Part shown: positions 45,693 through 54,077 of the stretch, piece by piece | Layout of the letters: every line of letters starts with the position of its first letter | Position numbering within the stretch: the stretch's first letter is position 1 | Source: Neoaquamicrobium microcysteis | GTDB lineage: Bacteria; Pseudomonadota; Alphaproteobacteria; Rhizobiales; Rhizobiaceae | Assembly (NCBI RefSeq): GCF_008180155.1 | Contig: NZ_VSZS01000053.1 | Location: forward strand, 1-64,000 | Reading direction: 5' to 3' | Length of the DNA stretch: 64,000 nt | Made by a program: the position numbers and the translations under genes | The notes under the pieces: generated by a model | Seen by the model: only the letters and a program-made list of their open reading frames with translations | Database searches by the model: none | Told to the model about the DNA's origin: nothing

Positions 45693-46785
45693 GGGAGGTC
45701 TCCCCCGCGCCTGCCGCCTGCGGACGGACGAAGCGGATCTGGTAGTGGATCATCGTGTCGCAGGCCAGCACGAAGAACAGGATCATGCCCTGGAACGCCC
45801 GCACCACCTTGTCGGAAAGGCCGACCGAGATTTGCGCCGCCTCCCCGCCCAGATAGGTCAGCGCCAAAACGAGGCCGGCAGCCACGATCCCCAGCGGATT
45901 GAGGCGGCCCAGGAACGCCACGATGATGGCGGTGAAGCCGTAGCCGGGCGAGAAACTCGGCCGAAGCTGGCCGATCGCGCCGGAAACCTCCGAGATGCCG
46001 GCAAGCCCGGCCAGCGCGCCCGACACGAGAAACGCGAAGATCACCATCCGCCCGGCGGAGAACCCGGCGAAACGCCCTGCACGCGGGCTCTGGCCCAGCA
46101 CCTTGACCTCGAAACCCTTGAGCGTCTTCGACAGCAGGAACCAGACCAGCAGGGCAGCAACCAGCGCGAACACGAAGCCCCAGTGGGCGCGGCCGGAATC
46201 AGGCAGGATTTCAGGCAGTATCGCGTAAGAGTGGAAGTTGCGCGTTTCGGGAAAGTTGAAGCCCGCCGGGTTGCGCCACGGGCCGCGCACAAGCCAGTCG
46301 AGGAACAGCTGCGCGACATAGACCAGCATCAGGCTGGTGAGGATTTCGTTGGTGTTGAAGCGCACCTTGAGGAACGCCGGTATCGCCGCATAGGCCGCGC
46401 CGCCTGCCATTCCCATCAGCAGCATCAGCGGCAGCACGATCCAGAACTGGAACTCCGGAAACAGCACCGGCAGCATGGAGCCCGCCACCGCCCCCATCAG
46501 AAACTGGCCTTCCGCCCCGATATTCCAGTTGTTGGAGAGGAAGCAGACGGACAGGCCCACCGCGATCAGGATCAGCGGTGCGGCTTTGATCGCCAGTTCG
46601 TGCAGCGACCAGACCTCGGTCAGCGGATCGATGAAGTAGTAGTAGAGCGTCGTCGCCGGGTTCTTGCCCAGCAGCGCGAACAGCACCGCTCCCGCGACGA
46701 TGGTCAGCCCGAAGGCGAGAAAGGGCGATAACGCCGAAAACAGCTTCGAGTGCTGCGGCCGCTTGACGAGTTCGATGCGCATCAC
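45685..46785 (-). CDS. BMP-system ABC transporter permease 1
   Basis: First permease of the importer, 366 residues. The family motif NNWNIGAEGQFLMGAVAGSM and the coupling region VKVLGQSPRAGRFAGFSAGR are visible. A periplasmic segment near residues 175-205 is longer than in the partner. Starts 4 bases inside the ATPase gene's end (overlap at 46782-46785). Confidence 0.93.
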   Translation of the reverse strand: MMRIELVKRPQHSKLFSALSPFLAFGLTIVAGAVLFALLGKNPATTLYYYFIDPLTEVWSLHELAIKAAPLILIAVGLSVCFLSNNWNIGAEGQFLMGAVAGSMLPVLFPEFQFWIVLPLMLLMGMAGGAAYAAIPAFLKVRFNTNEILTSLMLVYVAQLFLDWLVRGPWRNPAGFNFPETRNFHSYAILPEILPDSGRAHWGFVFALVAALLVWFLLSKTLKGFEVKVLGQSPRAGRFAGFSAGRMVIFAFLVSGALAGLAGISEVSGAIGQLRPSFSPGYGFTAIIVAFLGRLNPLGIVAAGLVLALTYLGGEAAQISVGLSDKVVRAFQGMILFFVLACDTMIHYQIRFVRPQAAGAGETSHV

Positions 46786-48353
46786 GCGGCCTCCCCGTGG
46801 TGTTCGCCATGGGCGACGTCGGCGCCGCCCATCAGCAGCCCGATCCGCTCCAGCGTCGCGTCGGCCACCGGTATCGGCGCGGAAAGCTGGCCGTCATGCA
46901 TCACCGCGATCGCGTCGGAGACTTCGAACAGCTCGTCGAGGTCCTGGCTGATGACCAGAACCGCCGAGCCGGAGCGCGCAAGATCGATCAGCGCCTGGCG
47001 GATGCGTGCTGCGGCACCCGCATCCACGCCCCATGTCGGCTGGTTCACCACCATCACCGCCGGCTTGCGGTCGAGCTCGCGCCCTATGATGAACTTTTGC
47101 AGGTTGCCGCCGGAAAGTGCTGCGGCTTCAGGGTCTTCCGCGCTTTTCCTGACATCCATCTCGGATACGATCCGCTTCGCCGCCTGCGCGATCACCGGGG
47201 TGCGGATAAGCCCGAGCCCGCCCAGGAACGCCTTCGCATCGGTCTTGAAGCGCGACAGCAGCAGGTTTTCCGAAAGCTTCATGCGCGGGGCGGCACCATG
47301 CCCCAGCCGCTCCTCGGGCACGAAGGCGGCACCAGCCAGCCTTCGCCCGGAGATGTCGAGCCGACCGGCATCCTTGCCGCGCAATCTCACCACCGCGGCG
47401 TCCCGCTGGATCACCTCGCCGGAGATCGCCTCGAAGAACTCGCCCTGCCCGTTTCCGGCAACGCCCGCGATGCCCACCACCTCGCCGGCATTGACCGTCA
47501 GCCATATGTCGCGCAGCGGGATCGAGAACGGTCCGGCCGGCTGGCGCGAAAGGCCGCGCACCTCAAGCAGCGGCTGGCGAGCCGCATTGGCCGCCGGCGC
47601 TTCCCGCACCACCGCCTGCACGTCGTTGCCCACCATCATGCGGGCCAGCGACGCTGCGGTCTCCTTGCGCGGGTCGCAATGGCCGACGACCTTGCCATGG
47701 CGCAGTACGGTGGCCCGGTCGCACATGCGCTTCACTTCTTCCAGCCGGTGCGAGATGTAGAGGATCGACTTGCCCTCGGCGCGCAACCGCTCCAGTGTCT
47801 CGAACAGCTTGTCGGCCTCCTGCGGCGTCAGCACCGATGTCGGCTCGTCGAGGATGATGAGTTCCGGCTCCTGCAGCAGGCAGCGGATGATCTCGATGCG
47901 CTGGCGCTCGCCAACGGAGAGGTCGCCCACCAGCGCATAGGGATCGAGCGGCAGGCCGTAGGCTGCCGAAAGCTGGCGCGCCTTTTCGGCGATCTCGATG
48001 ATCGACGTATCGTCGTCCAGCGAGAGCATGATGTTTTCGGCCGCCGTCAGCGCGTCGAACAGCGAGAAATGCTGGAAGACCATGCCGATGCCGAGCTTGC
48101 GCGCGTGGCCCGGGCTGGTGACGGTCACCGGCTCGCCCTTCCAGAGGATTTCGCCCGATGCCGGCTCCAGCGAGCCGAACAGCATCTTCACCAGCGTCGA
48201 TTTGCCGGCCCCGTTCTCGCCCAGCAGCGCGTGGATTTCTCCCCGAGCGATGGTGAGATCGATGGCGTCACATGCCTTGAGCTGGCCGAATACCTTGGTA
48301 AGTCCGCGCACCTCGAGTAGCGGTGCGGCTGCGCTGTTGCGTTGCTCGCTCAC
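46782..48353 (-). CDS. BMP-system ABC transporter ATP-binding protein (tandem ATPase)
   Basis: 523-residue protein with two fused ATPase domains, as in sugar and nucleoside importers. N-terminal domain: Walker A GENGAGKSTLVK, Q-loop FQHFSLFDALT, signature LSVGERQRIEIIR, Walker B LIILDEPTSVLT. C-terminal domain: degenerate Walker A GVAGNGQGE, signature LSGGNLQKFIIGREL and VNQPTWGVD in place of a canonical Walker B. The asymmetric second site is the family norm, so only the first is expected to hydrolyse ATP well. First gene of the operon. Confidence 0.95.
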   Translation of the reverse strand: MSEQRNSAAAPLLEVRGLTKVFGQLKACDAIDLTIARGEIHALLGENGAGKSTLVKMLFGSLEPASGEILWKGEPVTVTSPGHARKLGIGMVFQHFSLFDALTAAENIMLSLDDDTSIIEIAEKARQLSAAYGLPLDPYALVGDLSVGERQRIEIIRCLLQEPELIILDEPTSVLTPQEADKLFETLERLRAEGKSILYISHRLEEVKRMCDRATVLRHGKVVGHCDPRKETAASLARMMVGNDVQAVVREAPAANAARQPLLEVRGLSRQPAGPFSIPLRDIWLTVNAGEVVGIAGVAGNGQGEFFEAISGEVIQRDAAVVRLRGKDAGRLDISGRRLAGAAFVPEERLGHGAAPRMKLSENLLLSRFKTDAKAFLGGLGLIRTPVIAQAAKRIVSEMDVRKSAEDPEAAALSGGNLQKFIIGRELDRKPAVMVVNQPTWGVDAGAAARIRQALIDLARSGSAVLVISQDLDELFEVSDAIAVMHDGQLSAPIPVADATLERIGLLMGGADVAHGEHHGEAA

Positions 48354-48409
48354 AGTGCCTCCCGGTCCGTTTTTGCTGGACGTGTTCTATGTTCCCGAAG
48401 GCATCGTAG

Positions 48410-48465
48410 GCTGGGGGTCGCGACATCGCAAAGCGTCCCCCAGCTTGAAAGTGCTTCAAGTTTTT
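48410..48465. promoter_or_regulatory. Two adjacent hairpins in the leader of the BMP-family operon
   Basis: GCTGGGGG (48410-48417) pairs with CCCCCAGC (48437-48444), and CTTGAA (48444-48449) with TTCAAG (48455-48460), followed on the plus strand by TTTTT. The segment lies between the qor stop and the ATPase start (both minus strand). Only the plus-strand reading looks like a terminator and no plus-strand gene precedes it; on the minus strand it would be part of the operon leader. Confidence 0.4.
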
Positions 48466-48475
48466 CAACGTATTC

Positions 48476-49453
48476 CTAGGGAATGAGAACCGTGGTGCCG
48501 GTCGTCTTGCGGCCTTCGAGATCGCTGTGCGCTTGTGCGGCCTCGGCAAGCTGGTAGCGCTGGTTAACCCGGATTTTCACCGCACCGCTGCCGACCACGT
48601 CGAACAGGGCCTTCGCCGAAGCTTCCAGTTCGTCGCGCTTGGCGATGTAGTTGAACAGCGTCGGGCGCGTGGCGTAGAGCGAGCCCTTCTGCGACAGCAT
48701 TGCCAGGTTGAACGGCGGGATGGGCCCCGACGACTGGCCGAAGCTGACGAACATGCCGCGCAGCCGCAGGCAGTCGAGCGAGCCGGGGAACGTATCCTTG
48801 CCGACGGAATCGTAGACCACGTCGCACATCTTGCCGCCGGTGATCTCCTTCACCTGCGCCACGAAATCCTGGTCGCGATAGTTGATGACGTGCTCGTATC
48901 CATGCGCGCGCGCCAGTTCCGCCTTCTCCTCGGAGCCGACGGTGCCGATCAACGTCACGCCCAGCTTGCGCGCCCACTGGCCGAAGATCAGCCCGACGCC
49001 GCCGGCGGCGGCGTGATACAGCACAACCTCGCCGGCTTTCACCGGATAGGTGCGCAGCAGCAGATATTCGACGGTCATGCCCTTCAGCATCATGCCGGCG
49101 GCTTCCTCGTCGGAAATTTCGTCCGGAACCTTCACCAGCCTGTCGGCAGGGATGACGCGCTGCTCGCAATAGGCTCCGATCGGGCCGACATAGGCGACGC
49201 GGTCACCGGGCTTCAGCCAGTCGACCCCCTCGCCCACCTCCAGCACCTCGCCGGCCGCCTCGTTGCCGGGTATCAGCGGCAGTCCGGCCGGGGCCGGGTA
49301 GAGGCCCGAGCGGAAATAGGTGTCGAGGAAATTCAGGCCGATGGCCGTGTGGCGGATCAGCGCCTCGCCCTTGCCCGGCTTGCCCGGTTGATAGTCTTCG
49401 TACTTCAGAACCTCGGGTCCGCCGTTCTGGTGGATGCGTATCGCCTTGGCCAT
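48476..49453 (-). CDS. qor: NADPH:quinone oxidoreductase (zinc-independent MDR family)
   Basis: Medium-chain dehydrogenase/reductase family, 325 residues, reducing quinones with NADPH. N-terminal GroES-like domain with IGLNFLDTYFRSGLYPAP and GNEAAGEVLEVGEGVD; the nucleotide-binding glycine motif is AAAGGVGLIFGQWARKLG (about residues 150-167). No structural zinc cysteines, consistent with QOR. Starts 1 base before the pcs stop region, so it probably shares a transcript with pcs. Confidence 0.93.
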   Translation of the reverse strand: MAKAIRIHQNGGPEVLKYEDYQPGKPGKGEALIRHTAIGLNFLDTYFRSGLYPAPAGLPLIPGNEAAGEVLEVGEGVDWLKPGDRVAYVGPIGAYCEQRVIPADRLVKVPDEISDEEAAGMMLKGMTVEYLLLRTYPVKAGEVVLYHAAAGGVGLIFGQWARKLGVTLIGTVGSEEKAELARAHGYEHVINYRDQDFVAQVKEITGGKMCDVVYDSVGKDTFPGSLDCLRLRGMFVSFGQSSGPIPPFNLAMLSQKGSLYATRPTLFNYIAKRDELEASAKALFDVVGSGAVKIRVNQRYQLAEAAQAHSDLEGRKTTGTTVLIP

Positions 49454-49454
49454 G

Positions 49455-50225
49455 TCAGTCCTTTTTCAGTCCAAGTTTCGGGAAAAGCTGCATCACGCCT
49501 CCGATAACGAACAGGTAGAAGCCGGTGATGCCGACGCCCACCTGCACGACGGAGGACGCATCCATGTTCTGCAGCAGCGCCACCGCGCCAAGCGCGCACC
49601 ACGCCAGGAAGACGCCCAGATTGAGCGGGCGCAGCCGCTGCACGCGCACCGGATGGAGGAAGCTGACGGGCACAAAGGACAGGATCGCCGCGATCACCAC
49701 GATCGCGAAGGAGACCCATTCTCCCGGCGCGATCACGAAAAGGGTGAAGACCACCATGTTCCAAACCACCGGGAAGCCCTTGAAGAAGTTCTCCTTCGTC
49801 TTCATTCCGGTGTCGGCGTAGTAGATCGCGCTCGACACCACGATGATGGCCGCCGAGAGGAACGACAGACCCTCGCCCATGAAGCCGCTCTGATAGAGCG
49901 CGAAGGCCGGTATCAGCACATAGGTGACATAGTCGATGATGTTGTCGAGGAGTTCGCCCGACCACGTCGGCAGCACCTCCTTGACGTCCAGCTTGCGCGC
50001 GATCGGCCCGTCTATGCCGTCCACGAACAACGCCAGCCCGAGCCACAGGAACATCGCTGTCCACTGCTTCTCGGCGGCCGCCACCAGAGAGAGGAAGGCG
50101 AGGAACGAGCCGGAAGCCGTCAGCAGGTGCACGGAAAAGGCGCGCGCCTGCGGCCACGTCACCTTCTTCTTGGGCCGCGGAATACGCTCCGAAAGCTTCT
50201 TGCGTGGGGATGCCTGCTTGCTCAC
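49455..50225 (-). CDS. pcs: Phosphatidylcholine synthase
   Basis: Inner-membrane CDP-alcohol phosphatidyltransferase-type enzyme that condenses CDP-diacylglycerol with choline to make phosphatidylcholine, a hallmark of rhizobia, Brucella and relatives. 256 residues, about eight helices. The family motif appears as DGIDGPIARKLDVKEVLPTW followed by GELLDNIIDY, the DGxDGxxAR-x-GxxxDxxxD pattern with the wider Pcs-type spacing. The basic N-terminus (residues 1-24) is cytoplasmic. Divergent from the UbiH-like gene. Confidence 0.96.
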   Translation of the reverse strand: MSKQASPRKKLSERIPRPKKKVTWPQARAFSVHLLTASGSFLAFLSLVAAAEKQWTAMFLWLGLALFVDGIDGPIARKLDVKEVLPTWSGELLDNIIDYVTYVLIPAFALYQSGFMGEGLSFLSAAIIVVSSAIYYADTGMKTKENFFKGFPVVWNMVVFTLFVIAPGEWVSFAIVVIAAILSFVPVSFLHPVRVQRLRPLNLGVFLAWCALGAVALLQNMDASSVVQVGVGITGFYLFVIGGVMQLFPKLGLKKD

Positions 50226-50522
50226 GGGCAGTTCCGGTCCGACTGGATCAGCGGCGTCCGGCCGCTTGGAGCGGCGGCTGCGGCAAGGTCGAATACTCGC
50301 GATTGCATGGTCAAAGCCGCTCCTCCCTTATCCTCACCTGATTTCTCGCCCGGCTCGTGCCGTTTGAAGTGGCAGGAACCTACAGGCAGCACCACCACTC
50401 GCACAACAATTATCGGCCCTCGCCGCGCTGAACTCTGCGGAAATGGCAATGGGCCAATTCGACACGTTGCTCAAGGGTGCCGGCCGCTCCTATATGCCTG
50501 TTGAGCGATTTCGGAGCGTCGC

Positions 50523-51707
50523 ATGAGAATCGAAACGGACATCGTTGTCGCCGGAACGGGCCCCGCAGGCCTGATGGGCGCGCTGGCGCTCGCACGCGCA
50601 GGCTTTTCCGTCGCGCTGGCGGGACCGGCCGTCAATCTGGCCGACCGGCGCACCACCGCGCTCATGAAGCCGTCGCTCGAGTTTCTGGGGGGTCTGGGCC
50701 TTCTGGAAGCGCTGGAAAAGGAAGCCGCCCCCCTCAGGGTGATGCGGATCGCCGATGCCACGCGACGGCTCCTGCGCAGCCCCGTGGTCACTTTCCGCGC
50801 CGCCGAGATCGGCGAAGACTATTTCGGCCTGAACATCCCCAATCGCCGCCTTCTGGCCGTTCTGGCGGAAGCAGTCGCGGCGACCGGCAACGTAACCCGC
50901 GCGGAGACGACCGTTTCCCGCTGGACGCTGGGCGAAGCGGCTGTCGAGGCCGCGCTCGCCGACGGCGGGGCTATCGCCGCGAAACTCGCTGTCGCAGCCG
51001 ACGGCAGGCTGTCTCCCGCCCGCGAGGCTGCCGGCATCCCGGTCAGTTCAGGCAGCACGGGCCAGTCCGCGCTGGTGCTGGATTTCGCCCACACACGCGC
51101 CCACGAAGACACGTCCACCGAGTTTCACACCGAGCATGGACCCTTCACGCTGGTGCCCCTGCCCGGCCGGCGCTGCAGCCTCGTCTGGGTTACGCGTCCG
51201 GAGCGAGCCGGCGAATTGATGAACCTCGACGACGCCGCCCTTTCGCAGACCGTCGAGCAGACCATGCAGTCGATGCTGGGCCGCGTCAGCGTCGAGCCTG
51301 GCCGCCAGGTCTATCCGCTGACCTCGGCGCTGCCGCGCCATTTCGCGAAAGACCGCGTGGCGCTTGTGGGCGAGGCCGCCCACATCTTCCCGCCCATCGG
51401 CGCGCAGGGCCTGAACCTCGGCATCCGCGACATCGAAAGCCTCGTACGGGCGGTGGGGGCCCATGCCGCCGACCCCGGTGCGCCTTCTGCCCTCGCCGCC
51501 TATGACCGCAGCCGCCGCCCCGACATTCTGGCGCGCTCGTCCGCCGTCAACCTGATGAACCGCTCGCTGCTGTCCGACATGCTTCCCGTCCAGTTCCTGC
51601 GCGCGGCGGGCCTGAACCTGCTCGGCGCAGCCCCGCCCCTGCGCGCGCTATTCATGCGCGAGGGGCTGCGAACCGGCAGCGGCTTCGGCTCGCTTTTCCG
51701 GGCTTAG
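50523..51707 (+). CDS. UbiH/UbiF/VisC-family FAD-dependent monooxygenase
   Basis: Class A flavoprotein hydroxylase, 394 residues, probably acting on ubiquinone precursors. FAD-binding GxGxxG is DIVVAGTGPAGLMGALALARA (residues 6-26, split view); the DG motif is AVAADGRLSPAREA; the second FAD motif reads ALVGEAAHIFPPIGAQGLNL, with Glu where most relatives have Asp (GDAAH). Gene is monocistronic on the plus strand and convergent with the AEC transporter (stop codons overlap by 4 bases). Which ring position it hydroxylates cannot be told; a general FAD monooxygenase remains possible. Confidence 0.88.
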   Translation: MRIETDIVVAGTGPAGLMGALALARAGFSVALAGPAVNLADRRTTALMKPSLEFLGGLGLLEALEKEAAPLRVMRIADATRRLLRSPVVTFRAAEIGEDYFGLNIPNRRLLAVLAEAVAATGNVTRAETTVSRWTLGEAAVEAALADGGAIAAKLAVAADGRLSPAREAAGIPVSSGSTGQSALVLDFAHTRAHEDTSTEFHTEHGPFTLVPLPGRRCSLVWVTRPERAGELMNLDDAALSQTVEQTMQSMLGRVSVEPGRQVYPLTSALPRHFAKDRVALVGEAAHIFPPIGAQGLNLGIRDIESLVRAVGAHAADPGAPSALAAYDRSRRPDILARSSAVNLMNRSLLSDMLPVQFLRAAGLNLLGAAPPLRALFMREGLRTGSGFGSLFRA

Positions 51708-52666
51708 GGGAACAGGTCGGGCGGCATGATGCCGCTTCGGATCAGATAGAGCAGCACCGTCAGCGTGACGACGGACAGAACCGTCGTGAGCAGAAGGCTC
51801 GCCGACGCGCGCTGAACCCACACATTGTACTGCTGGGCGATGACGAAGACGTTCGTCGCCGTCGGCAGCGCCGCCAGCAGCACCGCCGAATACATCCATA
51901 TCGGCGAGAAGTCGCCGATCAGGCTCAGGATCACGTAGCAGAGGATCGGGTGGATAACGAGCTTGAGTGCCACGATGGCGCCGAGCTCGGCCGGCACGCG
52001 CCGCAGCGGTTGCAGCGCCAGTGTTACGCCCATCACGAAGAGCGCGCATGGCGCGGCCGCCTGCGCCAGATATTCCAGCAGCCTCGCCACAGGGGCCGGC
52101 GGCTCGAACTGCGCCCACGCGGCAAGCACGCCCACCGCCGTGGCGATGATGAAGGGGTGCAGCACGATCTTCTTGACGACGCTCAGCGCCAGCGCGCCCG
52201 GCGACGTCTTTTCACCCCCGGCAAACGCCATCATCATCGGCGCGACAGCGAAGTGCATGGCGTTCTCGAAGCAGAAGATCAGCGCCACCGGCACGGCCGC
52301 TTCCGGCCCGAAGGCAAGCAGCGCCAGTCCGGGTCCCATATAGCCGATATTGCCGTAGGCGGCTGCAAGGCTCTTGATCGTGCTCTCGGCGATCTTCCCG
52401 CGCGACAGGATCATCGAGCCCACGAACATGATCGTGAAGACGAGGTAGGTCGCGAGTAGCACGCCGAAAATGTAGCGCCACTCGGTCAACTGCTCGATCG
52501 GCGTCCTTGCGATGAGCTGGAAGAACAGGGCCGGCAGCGCGATGTAGACGATGAAGGTGTTCATCCATCCCAGCGCCTCGAGCGGCTGGCGGGTTATGCG
52601 CGCGGCGACCGCGCCCAGGAGGATCATCCCGAAGAAGGGCAGAACGAGTCCGACGATATCCGCCAT
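51704..52666 (-). CDS. AEC-family transporter (auxin efflux carrier-like)
   Basis: 320-residue membrane protein with about ten helices in two inverted halves. Family blocks: AAAYGNIGYMGPGLALLAFG (crossover helix in half 1) and AALPTATNVFVIAQQYNVW in the second half. Bacterial members export malonate, other dicarboxylates or aromatic compounds; substrate unknown. Start set at ATG 52666 with AAGG 5 bases upstream, rather than a GTG two codons earlier. Confidence 0.92.
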   Translation of the reverse strand: MADIVGLVLPFFGMILLGAVAARITRQPLEALGWMNTFIVYIALPALFFQLIARTPIEQLTEWRYIFGVLLATYLVFTIMFVGSMILSRGKIAESTIKSLAAAYGNIGYMGPGLALLAFGPEAAVPVALIFCFENAMHFAVAPMMMAFAGGEKTSPGALALSVVKKIVLHPFIIATAVGVLAAWAQFEPPAPVARLLEYLAQAAAPCALFVMGVTLALQPLRRVPAELGAIVALKLVIHPILCYVILSLIGDFSPIWMYSAVLLAALPTATNVFVIAQQYNVWVQRASASLLLTTVLSVVTLTVLLYLIRSGIMPPDLFP

Positions 52667-52804
52667 GGTCACCTTTGGCCGCGAAACGGGCGTTGGAGCG
52701 GGTGGGCTGATGCGCGGCTACCCTGCGTTGCGGGCATCGTCAAGGAGAGCGAGGATTGAATTGTGCGCTGCAATGAGCCAAATAGGCATACAGGGTGCAG
52801 AAAA

Positions 52805-53137
52805 ATGCGTGAAGCCAAAGTTGCGAAGTTCAGGATCGGCCAGGTCGTCAGGCACAGGCTGTTTCCGTTCCGTGGCGTGATATTCGATGTCGATCCCGAA
52901 TTCGCCAATACGGAGGAATGGTACGAAGCCATTCCCGAAAACGTAAGGCCGCACAAGAACCAGCCTTTCTATCATCTGCTGGCCGAAAACGACGAGAGCG
53001 AATACGTCGCCTACGTGTCGGAGCAGAACCTGCTGGACGACAGCTCCGGCGAGCCTGTGCGCCACCCGCAGCTGGCCGAGTTCTTCGACAAGACCAGCGA
53101 CGGGCACTACGCGCCCAAGGGCCGCGCCCAGCATTGA
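52805..53137 (+). CDS. hspQ: Heat-shock protein HspQ (YccV, hemimethylated-DNA-binding fold)
   Basis: 110-residue protein of the HspQ family, in enterobacteria a Lon protease specificity enhancer and modulator of DnaA, now viewed as a protein quality-control factor. The core FRIGQVVRHRLFPFRGVIFD and the TEEWYEAIPENVRPHKNQPF block are diagnostic. Start set at MREAKVAKFRIGQ; the longer frame begins in the divergent AEC promoter region. Shares a bidirectional hairpin terminator with the convergent IalB gene. Confidence 0.93.
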   Translation: MREAKVAKFRIGQVVRHRLFPFRGVIFDVDPEFANTEEWYEAIPENVRPHKNQPFYHLLAENDESEYVAYVSEQNLLDDSSGEPVRHPQLAEFFDKTSDGHYAPKGRAQH

Positions 53138-53152
53138 AATCGACCGGCCAAT

Positions 53153-53180
53153 GAAAAAGGCGGGCTCGAAGGCCCGCCTT
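53153..53180 (-). terminator. Bidirectional terminator between hspQ and ialB-like gene
   Basis: GGCGGGC (53159-53165) and GCCCGCC (53172-53178) form a perfect stem. On the minus strand it is followed by TTTTTC (strong, for the IalB gene); on the plus strand by TTGT (weak, for hspQ). Confidence 0.8.
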
Positions 53181-53205
53181 GTATCGTGCTGCCGTTCGGC
53201 AGGAC

Positions 53206-53841
53206 TTAGTTGCCCTGCTTGGCCCGCTCCTGCTCCTCGCGCAGCTTCTGCGCGAAGTCGTCGGTGTTGCGGCTGACGAAATCCTGGATGCGGCGCTGGC
53301 GGTCTTCCAGATCCGACTGCTGCAGCGGCTCCCCGTCGAAGGCGGCGGTGAAGCCGGACAGGCTCATCTTGATCGGGTTTGCCTGGTTCTGGAAGTTGAC
53401 CGAGGTCAGCGTCAGTTCCGAGCCGCGCTTGAAGGAGGCGACGAGCTGGTCGCTCAGCTGGCCTTCCGCGATGCAGCGGTCCGGCAGGCACAGCATGTAG
53501 TCGATCTTCTGCGCCTGGCCGCCATCGATCTGCAGGCCGATGCCGGGAGGCACCATACGGCCAGTCGGCACGGTGATCTGGAACAGGCGGCGGTTGGTCT
53601 TGCCCTTCACCTCGATCAGGCTGACGCCGGTCAGAAGCTGGCCGGTATCGGCGACCATGATGTTCTGCACGTTGCAGATGTCCACGTCTTCCTGCTTGCT
53701 GCACGCCTTGAACCAGCCCTGCGGCAGTTCCGGCTGTTGCTGCTGCTGCGCTGCGGCGGGCGTGAAGCCCGACACGGCGACGCCGATGGCGCCGGCGGCC
53801 AGGAGGGAAATTCGGGTCGCAGTGGTCTTGCGGCGGTTCAT
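53206..53841 (-). CDS. Invasion-associated locus B (IalB) family secreted protein
   Basis: 211-residue exported protein. Signal peptide about residues 1-31, ending PAAA before a Gln run. The IalB core includes QGWFKACSKQEDVDICNVQN, LFQITVPTGRMVPPGIGLQID and the paired cysteines in YMLCLPDRCIAEGQL. The family was named from a Bartonella invasion locus, but it is widespread in free-living rhizobia, so no virulence role is implied. The C-terminal 30 residues are a charged helix (RQRRIQDFVSRNTDDFAQ). Monocistronic. Confidence 0.92.
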   Translation of the reverse strand: MNRRKTTATRISLLAAGAIGVAVSGFTPAAAQQQQQPELPQGWFKACSKQEDVDICNVQNIMVADTGQLLTGVSLIEVKGKTNRRLFQITVPTGRMVPPGIGLQIDGGQAQKIDYMLCLPDRCIAEGQLSDQLVASFKRGSELTLTSVNFQNQANPIKMSLSGFTAAFDGEPLQQSDLEDRQRRIQDFVSRNTDDFAQKLREEQERAKQGN

Positions 53842-54077
53842 CGGGGCGTTTTCCTCTCAGAAATGGAGCTGCGGGCGGGCCGAAGTCGATCCGCTACTGC
53901 TTATCAAATACGGCGACAGCATGGCTCTTGCGCGCCTGTTACACCGCCCGCGCGGTGGAATCCAGCCCTGCGCCCAAATTCGCCACAGCGTCTGGCGGGC
54001 ATTCCGGGCCGAGCGCCTCCCGTGCTACGGTGCCTCGAATCAGCTCTATCAGAATGACATCGCACCGGAGCATTGTC

